Assembly: GCF_024623325.1 (NCBI RefSeq)
Contig: NZ_JANJZD010000020.1
Span: 55,904-119,903 of the forward strand
Direction of reading: 5' to 3'
DNA length: 64,000 nt
Origin: Acetatifactor muris
GTDB taxonomy: Bacteria > Bacillota > Clostridia > Lachnospirales > Lachnospiraceae
Shown here: positions 9,349 to 17,403 of the stretch, piece after piece
How positions within the stretch are numbered: the first letter of the stretch is position 1
Layout of the letters: each line of letters opens with the position of its first letter
The notes under the pieces: generated by a model
The model's database searches: none
The model's input: the letters and a program-made list of their open reading frames with translations, nothing else
What the model was told of the DNA's origin: nothing
Program-made: the position numbers and the translations under genes

Positions 9349-10356
9349 GTGAATGACAGGGCAGTTGAGTTACTGGAACAATATGAAATCGAGGTGCTTC
9401 GTACCAGGAAAGGACGGGGGGCCATTGTGTGTGACACCAATCGGGGGTGTCTGATTTTCAGGGAATATTCGGGAAGCCAGGAGAGGATAGAACTGCAGAA
9501 CAGGCTGTTAAAGCAGATAATGGATGCCGGAACGGTAAAGGTGGAAGTCATAATTCCCAGCAGGGAAGGCACATTGTTTGTGAGAGACAATGAGGGAACC
9601 AAATATGTGCTGAAGACCTGGCGGGAAGGCAGAGAGTGCAGTATTCAGGATAAAGAGGAATGTATGGAAGCTGTCAGGCTTTTGGCCAGGCTGCACGGCT
9701 GCATGGAGCTGCCGGCGGACTGTCTGAATCTTCCGGTGGCTTTTTCTCCGGAAAAGGAGTATGATAAGCACAACAGAGAGCTGAAACGGGTGCGGAAGTA
9801 TCTGCAGCAGAAAGGGCAGAAGACCTGGTTTGAAATCAGTCTGAGAGGAGCCTTCGATCCGTTTCTGGAACAGGCGCTTTCTGTGACGGAAGAATGGGGA
9901 CAATACCAGCGGGAAGCGACGCAGGGGGGAAAGAGCGGGGATACCGCGAAAATTGCTTTCTGTCATGGAGATTATCAATATCACAATATTATTCAGGACG
10001 GCAGAGGATGGTTCCTGGTGAATTTTGAAAAGTGTATGTGTGACAATCCGGTTCGCGATTTGTGTCTGCTGATGCGAAAGCTTCTGGAGAAAAACAACTG
10101 GTCCATATCTCTGGGGGAAGAGCTTCTGGAAACCTATGAGAAGGAGCGGCCGTTGTCCGCCGGAAGCCGGATTGATTTGTATTATCGGCTGGCATATCCG
10201 GAGAAATTCTGGAAGATTGCAAATTTCTACTATAATTCCGGAAAAGCGTGGATTCCCAGGAAGAACCAGGAGAAGCTGGAAAAAGTCATTGCCCAGGAGA
10301 AGGAAAAACAACATTTTCTGGATCAGGTATTTCGAGAAGTGGGCAGGCTTCGATAA
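9349..10356 (+). CDS. CotS-like spore coat kinase-fold protein
   Basis: 335 residues from a GTG start with AGGAGG 8 bases upstream. It has the aminoglycoside-phosphotransferase/CotS fold: YVLKTWREGREC matches the nucleotide-binding lobe, and HGDYQYHN (206-213) is the catalytic loop with Asp208 and Asn213. The normal metal-binding Asp of the next motif is Asn225 in FLVNFEKC, so the protein may be a weak or inactive kinase. CotS/YsxE/YtaA proteins are spore coat components in Bacillus and are common in spore-forming Clostridia. The neighbouring PEGA lipoprotein gene, 30 bases downstream, is probably in the same unit. A substrate is not known. Confidence 0.75.
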   Translation: MNDRAVELLEQYEIEVLRTRKGRGAIVCDTNRGCLIFREYSGSQERIELQNRLLKQIMDAGTVKVEVIIPSREGTLFVRDNEGTKYVLKTWREGRECSIQDKEECMEAVRLLARLHGCMELPADCLNLPVAFSPEKEYDKHNRELKRVRKYLQQKGQKTWFEISLRGAFDPFLEQALSVTEEWGQYQREATQGGKSGDTAKIAFCHGDYQYHNIIQDGRGWFLVNFEKCMCDNPVRDLCLLMRKLLEKNNWSISLGEELLETYEKERPLSAGSRIDLYYRLAYPEKFWKIANFYYNSGKAWIPRKNQEKLEKVIAQEKEKQHFLDQVFREVGRLR

Positions 10357-10386
10357 GAACAGGAAAGGCCGTCAAAAGAGGAATAT

Positions 10387-11802
10387 ATGAGAAGAACAGA
10401 AAATAAGAAAAAACGCAGGATGTATATTGCAGCGGCAATTGTTATGACGATGGTGTCATTTTCCTCCTGTACCATTCCTTTTATGGAAAATAACAGGGGA
10501 GAAGGAGACGGCACATCCGCTGAATCGAACAGAGCCGACACAGGATTTATTGTGACCGGGCCGGCCAGCTTTGACTCGGCGGACACCGCTGTGTTCGTGG
10601 ACAGGGATGAAAAGGAGAACACGGTGACTTTCCTGAATCTGGATTTGGGAAAACGGTATACACTCTCCATGGATGGCACCACCAGGCTGTATGACAAGTA
10701 CGGGGATGCTGTTTCTCTGGAACAGATAGAGAAAGGAGATATTGTGGATATCACTTTCCTGAAGTCCAAAAAGCATCTGACTACCATGCAGCTGTCTGTA
10801 AACAGCTGGACCTTTACCGATGTGGAATGGTATGAACTGGACGCTGTGCGCGGAGAAGTGAGTATCGGCCCTGAAACCTATAAGCTTACCTCCAACACAC
10901 AATATCTGTCCGAAGGGAGAAATGTGGAGATCATGGACCTGAATCCTGCGGATGTGCTCAGCTTTCAGGGAATCGGGAATCAGATCCTTTCAGTCCGCGT
11001 GGAAAAGGGGCACGGCTATCTGAGGCTGGCCAATGATGAACATTTTGTAGGCGGCTGGATTGAAATCGGGCAGTCGCTGATACAGCGTATCACGGAGGAC
11101 ATGCTGCTTCTGGTGCCGGAGGGAAGCTATGAAGTGACAATTTCCAACAAGGGGGGCGGAGGTGTCAAAAATGTCGTAGTGATGCGTAATCAGGAGACCA
11201 CTCTTGATATCGGTGACCTGGAGGTGCCGGAGCCCCAGACAGGCATGGTGCTTTTCTCAGTCAGTCCTGCTTCCACAGAAGTGTATATTGACGGAAGCGA
11301 GATAGATGCATCTGTGCCGGTGACACTGGAGTATGGTCTGCATCAGCTGATTGCCAGAGCGGAGGGGTATCAGTCTGTGACGAAGTATATTCGTGTGGCC
11401 CAGGAGTCCGCGGCCTGTGATGTGGTGCTGGAGGCGGTGGGCGACACGGAGGAGGAAGAAGAACCGGCGGTGACTCCCACACCGGGACCGGATGATACCG
11501 TTACAGATTATTACAGAGTGCATGTGGACGCGCCTGAGGGCGTGGAGGTATATCTGGACGGGAATTATGTGGGGATTTCCCCCTGCAGTTTCAGAAAATA
11601 CAGTGGTTCCCACATTATCACTCTGAGGAAGTCGGGCTATGAGACAAGGAGTTACACAATACAGGTTGATAAGGAGGAGAAGGATGTGTCTTATTCCTTT
11701 GCGGATCTGGAAAGGTTTGTCTCAGGAAGTTCCAACAGTTCAGGCAGCTCCAACACCACGGGCAGCTCTAATACCACAGGCAGCTCAAACAGCGGAAAAT
11801 GA
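10387..11802 (+). CDS. PEGA-domain lipoprotein
   Basis: 471 residues. The N-terminus has a basic stretch, a hydrophobic run and a likely lipobox FSSC around residue 30, so it is probably lipid-anchored outside the membrane. Residues about 45-260 form a beta-rich region that I do not recognise. Two PEGA domains follow at about 280-345 and 375-435, each with the VYIDG/VYLDG and HQLIARAEGY/HIITLRKSGY signature; PEGA domains are thought to bind cell-surface polymers. A Thr/Pro-rich linker with acidic residues separates them. The C-terminus is a low-complexity run built from GSSNTT-type repeats. It follows the CotS-like gene closely. Confidence 0.8.
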   Translation: MRRTENKKKRRMYIAAAIVMTMVSFSSCTIPFMENNRGEGDGTSAESNRADTGFIVTGPASFDSADTAVFVDRDEKENTVTFLNLDLGKRYTLSMDGTTRLYDKYGDAVSLEQIEKGDIVDITFLKSKKHLTTMQLSVNSWTFTDVEWYELDAVRGEVSIGPETYKLTSNTQYLSEGRNVEIMDLNPADVLSFQGIGNQILSVRVEKGHGYLRLANDEHFVGGWIEIGQSLIQRITEDMLLLVPEGSYEVTISNKGGGGVKNVVVMRNQETTLDIGDLEVPEPQTGMVLFSVSPASTEVYIDGSEIDASVPVTLEYGLHQLIARAEGYQSVTKYIRVAQESAACDVVLEAVGDTEEEEEPAVTPTPGPDDTVTDYYRVHVDAPEGVEVYLDGNYVGISPCSFRKYSGSHIITLRKSGYETRSYTIQVDKEEKDVSYSFADLERFVSGSSNSSGSSNTTGSSNTTGSSNSGK

Positions 11803-11824
11803 AAGAATTTTGTCCCTAAAAACC

Positions 11825-11853
11825 TTGACAAACCCGGGAAAACCATATATATA
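11825..11853 (+). promoter_or_regulatory. Strong sigma-A promoter for the HU gene
   Basis: TTGACA (11825-11830), 17 bp, then TATATA (11848-11853) inside an AT dinucleotide run (about 11845-11858). It lies 72 bases before the HU start codon. The near-consensus match fits a highly expressed gene. Confidence 0.8.
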
Positions 11854-11924
11854 TATATTTAGACGTTTCACAGGGAAAATAACGAAATGTACAAAAATGA
11901 AAACTCGTATAGGAGGAGTTCGAT

Positions 11925-12200
11925 ATGAACAAAACAGAATTGACGGTAGCTATAGCTGAGCAGGCTGGAATTTCCAGAAAAGATGCCGAGAAGGCACTGA
12001 AGGCTTTCACAGACGTGGTTGCCGATGAATTGAAGAATGGTGGAAAGGTTCAGCTGGTAGGTTTCGGCACCTTCGAAGTATCCGAGAGGAAGGCCAGAGA
12101 CGGAAGAAACCCTCAGACGAAGGAGACCATTCAGATTCCTGCTTCCAAGGCTCCCAAGTTCAAGGCTGGCAAAGCTTTAAAGGATATGGTAAACGCATAA
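11925..12200 (+). CDS. HU family DNA-binding protein
   Basis: 91 residues, the standard size. HU is a homodimeric nucleoid protein that bends DNA. The N-terminal helices (MNKTELTVAIAEQAG), the GFGTFEV turn and the DNA-binding arm with GRNPQT and IPASKAPKFKAGKAL are all present. AGGAGGAGTTCGAT-type spacing to the ATG gives a strong ribosome binding site. It is the first gene of the conserved block that continues with rqcP, yabP and yabQ. Confidence 0.97.
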   Translation: MNKTELTVAIAEQAGISRKDAEKALKAFTDVVADELKNGGKVQLVGFGTFEVSERKARDGRNPQTKETIQIPASKAPKFKAGKALKDMVNA

Positions 12201-12235
12201 TAAGCTGCAGCTGACATTGTTCAGAAGAAAGCGTG

Positions 12236-12286
12236 AGGCCCGGCTGTTCTCATCATACCTGTTATGAAGGAGAGGCCGGGTTTTGT
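12236..12286 (+). terminator. Probable terminator or attenuator between HU and rqcP
   Basis: CCCGGCT (around 12239-12245) can pair with GGCCGGG (around 12275-12281), enclosing a second partial stem, and four T residues follow. The loop is larger than usual and the structure lies about 45 bases before rqcP, so it may only partly separate HU from the downstream operon. Confidence 0.5.
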
Positions 12287-12326
12287 ATATGGCGGAAAAA
12301 GGTTCAGGAAAGAGAGAGGTATTGCA

Positions 12327-12566
12327 ATGAGATTGGACAAATATCTGAAAGTGTCCAGACTGATAAAGCGCCGGACCGTGGCAAATGAGGCCTGCGATGC
12401 CGGACGTGTAATGATAAACGGCAGACCCGCGAAAGCGTCTGCGGATATAAAGCCCGGAGATTCCATTACGATTTCCTTCGGCAACAGGGAGGTGAAGGTG
12501 GAAGTTCTGAGTGTACAGGAAACTGTGAGAAAGGAAGAGGCCAAAGAAATGTTCCGTTATCTGTAG
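12327..12566 (+). CDS. rqcP: S4-domain RNA-binding protein RqcP (YabO)
   Basis: 79 residues starting at MRLDKYLKVSRLIKRR, with AGAGAGG 6-13 bases upstream; an ATG 21 codons earlier falls in the preceding hairpin and adds no conserved sequence. The whole protein is an S4 domain (RLIKRRTVANEACDAGRV, then INGRPAKAS and KPGDSITISFG). In B. subtilis RqcP works with RqcH in Ala-tailing of stalled nascent chains on the 50S subunit. Its place before yabP and yabQ matches the Bacillus yabO-yabP-yabQ-divIC order. Identity is based on motif and synteny. Confidence 0.9.
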   Translation: MRLDKYLKVSRLIKRRTVANEACDAGRVMINGRPAKASADIKPGDSITISFGNREVKVEVLSVQETVRKEEAKEMFRYL

Positions 12567-12623
12567 ACGGTTCTTTTTTCCTTCCATCCTTCATATACTT
12601 ATTCAGGATGGAAGGAGGGGCTT

Positions 12624-12911
12624 ATGGAGGATTTAAGCGGAAGCGCACGGATACATAAGGTGGCAATGACAAATCGAAGGAGCTGCATGATCAATGGTGT
12701 GAACGATGTGCTTTCCTTTGATATACATGAGATTCTTCTGGAGACCGAGCAGGGCATGCTGATGATAAAGGGAGATGAACTTCATGTCAGCAGGCTTACG
12801 CTGGAAAAGGGAGAAGTGGATATAGACGGCCGGATTGACAGCTTTACCTATTCCGATGCAGGGAGTTCCGGACATAAAAACGAATCGCTGCTGAGCAGAT
12901 TATTCCGGTGA
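12624..12911 (+). CDS. yabP: Sporulation protein YabP
   Basis: 95 residues, typical YabP length. The family core is visible: HKVAMTNRRSCMINGV, then LSFDIHEILLETEQGMLMIKG and VSRLTLEKGEVDIDGRIDS. YabP is needed for sporulation in Bacillus and acts at the forespore envelope; its molecular role is unclear. GGAAGGAGGGG precedes the ATG and yabQ starts 4 bases after the stop, so the two are surely cotranscribed. Confidence 0.93.
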   Translation: MEDLSGSARIHKVAMTNRRSCMINGVNDVLSFDIHEILLETEQGMLMIKGDELHVSRLTLEKGEVDIDGRIDSFTYSDAGSSGHKNESLLSRLFR

Positions 12912-12915
12912 CAAT

Positions 12916-13401
12916 ATGGCAAACGAAAACCAATTTCTCCTGCATTCCTTTATCATGGGCGTCTTTATCACATATGTATATGATCTTCTGCGGATATTCC
13001 GCAGGGTAGCGCCCCATGGAACTTTCCTGATATCGGTGGAAGATCTGGCATTCTGGATATACAGCGGAACGAAGGTGTTCCTGCTGATGTATTACGAAAG
13101 CGACGGCACACTGCGGTGGTTTGCCGTGATCGGAGCGCTGACGGGAATGTTTCTCTACAGGAAACTGATAAGCCCGCTTTTTGTAAAATATGTGTCCGCA
13201 CTGCTGAACAGGCTGCTGGAATGCTTCTGGAAGATACTGAGATGGCTGTTCAAACCATTTGGCTTTGTCTGCGGGAAAGCCGGACGGGGACTGCACAGAA
13301 CCGGCGGACGTATGCGCAGACTGGCGGGACGTATGAAAAGACGGATAAAAAATAAGTTGACGATTTCTCTGAAAGTGCTTAAAATAAATTTGAAAGCGTA
13401 A
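12916..13401 (+). CDS. yabQ: Spore cortex protein YabQ
   Basis: 161 residues. YabQ is a mother-cell membrane protein required for spore cortex formation in B. subtilis. Several hydrophobic segments are seen (about 9-27, 37-60 and 70-90), with the family stretch FIMGVFITYVYDLLRIFRR at the N-terminus. The C-terminal 60 residues are strongly basic (GRGLHRTGGRMRRLAGRM). It starts 4 bases after yabP and precedes divIC, as in Bacillus. Confidence 0.92.
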   Translation: MANENQFLLHSFIMGVFITYVYDLLRIFRRVAPHGTFLISVEDLAFWIYSGTKVFLLMYYESDGTLRWFAVIGALTGMFLYRKLISPLFVKYVSALLNRLLECFWKILRWLFKPFGFVCGKAGRGLHRTGGRMRRLAGRMKRRIKNKLTISLKVLKINLKA

Positions 13402-13466
13402 CCGGGGCAGTCAGGTATAAGCCGCAGGAAAACGGATACCGGACATACGGACAGGAGGGCAGAAAC

Positions 13467-13778
13467 ATGGCAAGACGAAGAAGAATTGCATATCGCAGAA
13501 AAAGTCAGAACCGTTTCAGTATGTTTCTGGTCTCATTGGTGGTGGTGATGATTCTGATACTGGTGCAGGTGGGAAGCATGGAACTGCAGAGTAAGATCAA
13601 TGCCAAAGCCGGGGAGGCAGCGCTGCTGGACAGTCAGATAGAGGCTGAGAAGCGCAGAGCCCTTGAAATCCAGGAATTTGCAAAGGAAGTTCAGACGAAG
13701 GGTTATATTGAAAATGTTGCCAGAGAGAAGCTGGGACTTGTCTATGAAGATGAGATTCTCTTTAAACAGGAAAATTAG
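13467..13778 (+). CDS. divIC: Septum formation initiator DivIC/FtsB family
   Basis: 103 residues. The basic N-terminus (ARRRRIAYRRK) is cytoplasmic. One membrane segment (about 19-38) is followed by a coiled-coil region (about 40-75) and the conserved C-terminal stretch GYIENVAREKLGLVYEDEILF. DivIC links FtsL and the division machinery at the septum. ACAGGAGGGCAG precedes the ATG. A strong terminator follows, so spoIIE has its own promoter. Confidence 0.93.
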   Translation: MARRRRIAYRRKSQNRFSMFLVSLVVVMILILVQVGSMELQSKINAKAGEAALLDSQIEAEKRRALEIQEFAKEVQTKGYIENVAREKLGLVYEDEILFKQEN

Positions 13779-13807
13779 GCGGGAGCGTGAAGCTTCCGCT
13801 TTTTTTG
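13779..13807 (+). terminator. Intrinsic terminator after divIC
   Basis: An 8-bp stem, GCGGGAGC (13779-13786) with GCTTCCGC (13792-13799, one G-T pair), is followed by eight T residues. Confidence 0.9.
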
Positions 13808-13872
13808 TCGTAAAACTTTAAGGGGAAAGGTACGTACTTTTGACAAAAAATCAGTTTGTGCATTCCTATAAT
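13806..13872 (+). promoter_or_regulatory. Spo0A-type promoter of spoIIE with 21-bp spacer
   Basis: TTGACA (13840-13845) and TATAAT (13867-13872) are both perfect but 21 bp apart. A candidate 0A box TGTCGTA lies at 13806-13812 and another, TGTCAAA on the minus strand, at 13839-13845 over the -35 element; each matches TGTCGAA at 6 of 7 bases, and their centres are 33 bp apart. The B. subtilis spoIIE promoter has the same unusual 21-bp spacing and is activated by phosphorylated Spo0A. Confidence 0.7.
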
Positions 13873-13962
13873 AGGTACTGCTGTGACAGACGAGGCAGAT
13901 TTCGATTCCGGCGGAAGGAACGGAGTCTGACGAAAACCGGCGGCGGAAAGGTGTGAGTTGGA

Positions 13963-15141
13963 GTGATTTGGCACAAAGGGGAGGTCAGGGAACTGCAGAC
14001 GGCACAGATATCCGATCTGTGCAGACGTAAACTTTTAAATTATGCGGACAGCTTTCAGGAGCTGGCCAGAAGCTATGACAGGGAATTCGAACCGGAACAG
14101 GGTTCCCGCGAAACACTTCTGATGGAGAGGCGTCTGTGGGAAAACGGACAGATTATCAGCGGACACTTAACGGAAATGGCGAAGATTATGACCGAGGCGG
14201 CCTGTGAAGTGCTGGAGTTCTCTCCTATGGAAGGGAGGAAGAAACGCATGCTGGTTCAGGCGCTGGCGGAGGAAGGGATTCATGTGGAGGGGCCATGTTA
14301 TCTGCCCCGGGAAGACGGACGGAAAGCCCTTGTGCTCACCATGAGCACACAGAGAAATGCAAAGGTATCCGCAGAAGATGCCGCGGATATGATCTCCGTG
14401 TTGATGGACAGGCGTTTTGCGCCATCTGCGTCCAGCCCTTATATGGTGGAAACGGTTCCTCAGAGCTTTATCCTGGAGGAAGAGGCAGGCTTTCTGGTAC
14501 TCACAGGATTCTCCAGGGCGGTGAAGGAGACGGAAACGGTTTCCGGGGACAATTATACTGTTCTGGAGGCGGAAAAGGGCAGGGTGACAGTGATGCTGTC
14601 CGACGGCACAGGTTCCGGGGAGAAGGCAGACAGAGAGAGCGGGAAAGTACTTGACCTGATGGAAAAAATGCTGGAGGCCGGCTACGGCACCGATACTGCC
14701 ATCAATATGGTGAATACGGCATTATTTGCGGCGGGAGAGGATGACAATCATCCGACACTGGATATCTGTGATATCGACCTGTATACGGGAAACTGTGAGC
14801 TGAGAAAGGTGGGCGGCGCGGTTACCTTTTTGAAGAGACCGGAGGAAGTGGAACGGCTGATTACCGGAAATCTGCCACTGGGGGTTTTCCAGCAGGTGGA
14901 AATTCAGCCGGTATGTAAGATGCTTCAGGATGGAGATTATCTGATTATGGTCTCCGACGGTGTGGTGGATGCCTTCGGGGGAGAAAATGATGCGGAATTG
15001 ATGCTGGATGCCGTTGCCGGGGTACAGGACAGCAATCCCGGAGAAATAGCGGACCGATTGCTCCGCATTGCGATTCGTGCCGGCGGAGGCAGAATCCGTG
15101 ATGACATGACCGTCGGCGTAATCGGTATCTGGGAGACCTGA
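13963..15141 (+). CDS. spoIIE: SpoIIE-type PP2C phosphatase lacking the membrane domain
   Basis: 392 residues from a GTG start. SpoIIE dephosphorylates SpoIIAA, which releases sigma-F in the forespore. Residues about 190-392 are the PP2C domain with metal-site Asp in VMLSDGTGSGEKA, MVSDGVVDAFGG and RDDMTVGV. Residues about 20-185 resemble the SpoIIE regulatory helix region (ERRLWENGQIISGHLTEMA). The ten-helix N-terminal membrane domain of Bacillus SpoIIE (about 330 residues) is absent, and the promoter lies only 90 bases upstream, so it was not lost by a nearby frameshift. The ribosome binding site is weak, so the exact start is uncertain. Synteny with divIC, tilS, hpt and ftsH supports the name. 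Confidence 0.85.
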   Translation: MIWHKGEVRELQTAQISDLCRRKLLNYADSFQELARSYDREFEPEQGSRETLLMERRLWENGQIISGHLTEMAKIMTEAACEVLEFSPMEGRKKRMLVQALAEEGIHVEGPCYLPREDGRKALVLTMSTQRNAKVSAEDAADMISVLMDRRFAPSASSPYMVETVPQSFILEEEAGFLVLTGFSRAVKETETVSGDNYTVLEAEKGRVTVMLSDGTGSGEKADRESGKVLDLMEKMLEAGYGTDTAINMVNTALFAAGEDDNHPTLDICDIDLYTGNCELRKVGGAVTFLKRPEEVERLITGNLPLGVFQQVEIQPVCKMLQDGDYLIMVSDGVVDAFGGENDAELMLDAVAGVQDSNPGEIADRLLRIAIRAGGGRIRDDMTVGVIGIWET

Positions 15142-15180
15142 TATTTGACTTTTCCTGATTTATAGGTTAAGATTTGTCAT

Positions 15181-16815
15181 ATGAAGATCAGGGAAAAGAC
15201 GGAAAAAAAGGTGTTTGCATATCTGGAAGAGCACCATATGATTGTACCCGGGGAGAAAATTGTGGCAGGTGTTTCCGGAGGGGCGGACTCAGTCTGCCTC
15301 TTATTTCTGTTACTTTCCTACAGGGAAAAAATGCCGCTTTCGCTGACCGTGGTACATGTGAATCACGGGCTCCGCAGAGAAGCGGGAGAAGATGCGCGGT
15401 ATGTGGAAGCGCTGTGCAGAGAGAATGAGATTCCCTTTTTGCTGACGGTTGCGGATGTGCACAGGCGGGCTCTGGAGGAGAAGTGTTCGGAGGAGGACGC
15501 CGGGAGGCGAATTCGATATGAGGCATTTCGGCAGGCGGCGGAAAAGCTGGGCGGCGCTAAGATTGCAGTGGCCCATAACAGTCACGACAATGCGGAGACC
15601 ATGCTTTTCCATTTGTTTCGTGGCACCGGAATAAAGGGGCTGAGCGGAATTGCACCGGTGAGAACGGACGGGGAAGGAAGGGAGATTATACGGCCCATAT
15701 TGTGCCTTAAGCGGGAAGAGATAGAGGCATACCTGGAGGAGAGGGGAATTGCGTGGCGCACAGACTGTACCAACAGCGGGGATGAATACAGAAGGAATCG
15801 GATCCGCCATCATATTCTGCCTTATGCGGAGCATGAAATTGCGGAAGGCACAGTAGCGCATATGGCACAGACGGCAGAGTTGCTGCGGGAGACGGAAGGC
15901 TTTCTGGAGCTGCAGACCCGGGAGGCACTGTGTGCGTGCGTGGAGCCGGAGGAAGGAATCCCTGAAAGGCAGGCGGAAAAAGCAAAGCTGTCAGAGGAGG
16001 AGAGAGAAGACAGAAAATCGTCTGAGGAGGCAGGAAACGGAAAGGCGCCTGAAGGGAGAGACGGGAGCAGGAAATATTGCGGGTACACAGTGGATGTGGA
16101 GTCATTTCTGCAGTTTCATCCAGCGCTGCAGAAACGAATGCTGTATGAATTGCTCTGTCGTCTGTCTCCCCGGGGAAAAGACATTTCTTTCAGACATATC
16201 AGTGACACACGGGACTTATTCCTCAGAAGTGAGCACCGGAGAATCAGATTGCCTTTTGGAATCACGGTCCGGAGACAGTATGGGGAGGTGACGCTGGAGA
16301 GGGGAGAAGAGGCGGACAGGGGAATTCCGGAAAAAGGTGCTTTGGAAAAGGACATGACGCCGGTGAAAAAGGTGTCGCTGACAGAAGAAATTTTTGTCCG
16401 GCCTGCCGTTTATAATTTGGGAGAATGGGGGAAAATGGAATTTCAGGGGATATCTGCAAAAAAAGAACAGGAAGTTCCCGGAAACCGGTATACGAAATGG
16501 TTTGATTATGATAAAATAAAAGAATCTCTTGTTATTCGTTCCCGTATGCAGGGAGATTTTCTGACGATTGCCGACGGAAAAGGCAATATGATTCATAAAT
16601 CTCTGAAAAAATATATGGTCACGGAGAAAATTCCGCAGCAGCTGAGAGACAGAATCCCGGTTCTGGCGGCAGGAAACCATATCCTGTGGCTGGTGGGCCG
16701 GCGAATCAGCGAATATTTTAAGGTAGACGGGAATACAAAACGTATTTTACAGGTAAAATTATGCAGAGGCTGTGAAGAACGCGGAACGGAGGATGAAAAT
16801 GTCGGAACACATTAA
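15181..16815 (+). CDS. tilS: tRNA(Ile)-lysidine synthase
   Basis: 544 residues. TilS ligates lysine to C34 of tRNA-Ile(CAU) with ATP, changing its reading from AUG to AUA; it is usually essential. The PP-loop SGGADS lies at about residues 32-37, with HVNHGLRREAGEDA and HNSHDNAETML following. The C-terminal TilS domain is recognisable near GNHILWLVGRRISEYF. The protein is longer than the usual 450-480 because of a charged low-complexity insertion at about 255-300 (many Glu, Lys and Arg). It overlaps the hpt gene by 17 bases, indicating coupled translation, as in the tilS-hprT-ftsH order of Bacillus. Confidence 0.95.
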   Translation: MKIREKTEKKVFAYLEEHHMIVPGEKIVAGVSGGADSVCLLFLLLSYREKMPLSLTVVHVNHGLRREAGEDARYVEALCRENEIPFLLTVADVHRRALEEKCSEEDAGRRIRYEAFRQAAEKLGGAKIAVAHNSHDNAETMLFHLFRGTGIKGLSGIAPVRTDGEGREIIRPILCLKREEIEAYLEERGIAWRTDCTNSGDEYRRNRIRHHILPYAEHEIAEGTVAHMAQTAELLRETEGFLELQTREALCACVEPEEGIPERQAEKAKLSEEEREDRKSSEEAGNGKAPEGRDGSRKYCGYTVDVESFLQFHPALQKRMLYELLCRLSPRGKDISFRHISDTRDLFLRSEHRRIRLPFGITVRRQYGEVTLERGEEADRGIPEKGALEKDMTPVKKVSLTEEIFVRPAVYNLGEWGKMEFQGISAKKEQEVPGNRYTKWFDYDKIKESLVIRSRMQGDFLTIADGKGNMIHKSLKKYMVTEKIPQQLRDRIPVLAAGNHILWLVGRRISEYFKVDGNTKRILQVKLCRGCEERGTEDENVGTH

Positions 16816-17335
16816 GGTACTTTTGACAGAGGAAGAAGTAGATGCGAAGATTCAGCTGATCGGGGAGCAGATCAGCAGGGACTATGCGGGCAGGCAGGTA
16901 CATTTGATCTGTGTGCTGAAGGGCGGAAGTTTTTTCATGTGTGAGCTGGCCAAGAGAATCACTGTGCCGGTGTCACTGGATTTCATGGCTGTGTCCAGCT
17001 ATGGCAGCGGCACGAAGTCCGGAGGTGTGGTCAAGATTGTGAAGGATCTGGATGAGCCGATCAGGGGCAAGGACGTGCTGGTGGTGGAGGATATCGTGGA
17101 CAGCGGCAGAACATTGAGCTATCTGCTGGAAATGCTGTGGGCCCGGGGACCGGAGACACTGCGGCTGTGCACTCTGCTTGACAAGCCGGAGAGGCGTGTG
17201 GTGGATGTGGATGTGGATTATACCGGTTTTCAGATTCCGGATAAATTTGTGGTGGGCTATGGGCTGGATTATGACCAGAGATATCGCAACCTGCCCTATA
17301 TCGGTGTGGTGGAATTTGATTCCGAAGAGGAATAG
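16799..17335 (+). CDS. hpt: Hypoxanthine phosphoribosyltransferase
   Basis: 178 residues from the ATG at 16799, chosen because AACGGAGG ends 6 bases before it; the in-frame ATG at 16793 is too close to that site. It salvages hypoxanthine and guanine to IMP and GMP with PRPP. The PRPP loop VLVVEDIVDSGRTLSYL and the LKGGSFFM loop are clear, as is the C-terminal KFVVGYGLDYDQRYRNLP. The start lies inside the 3' end of tilS and ftsH follows, the classic Firmicutes arrangement. Confidence 0.95.
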   Translation: MSEHIKVLLTEEEVDAKIQLIGEQISRDYAGRQVHLICVLKGGSFFMCELAKRITVPVSLDFMAVSSYGSGTKSGGVVKIVKDLDEPIRGKDVLVVEDIVDSGRTLSYLLEMLWARGPETLRLCTLLDKPERRVVDVDVDYTGFQIPDKFVVGYGLDYDQRYRNLPYIGVVEFDSEEE

Positions 17336-17403
17336 ACAAAACGGATTTATCCGGGTGGGAAGGATACCCACGGCAGAAGTGATGTAAATAGGAGGCTTGC
17401 AAG

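Noticed and set aside
11840..11862. Alternating AT run as a possible repeat element
   Set aside because: It coincides with the -10 region of a near-consensus promoter, which explains it well enough.
13807..13962. Search for a missing membrane part of SpoIIE just upstream
   Set aside because: All frames here are short and the stretch contains a terminator tail and promoter, so the short SpoIIE is not explained by a nearby frameshift.
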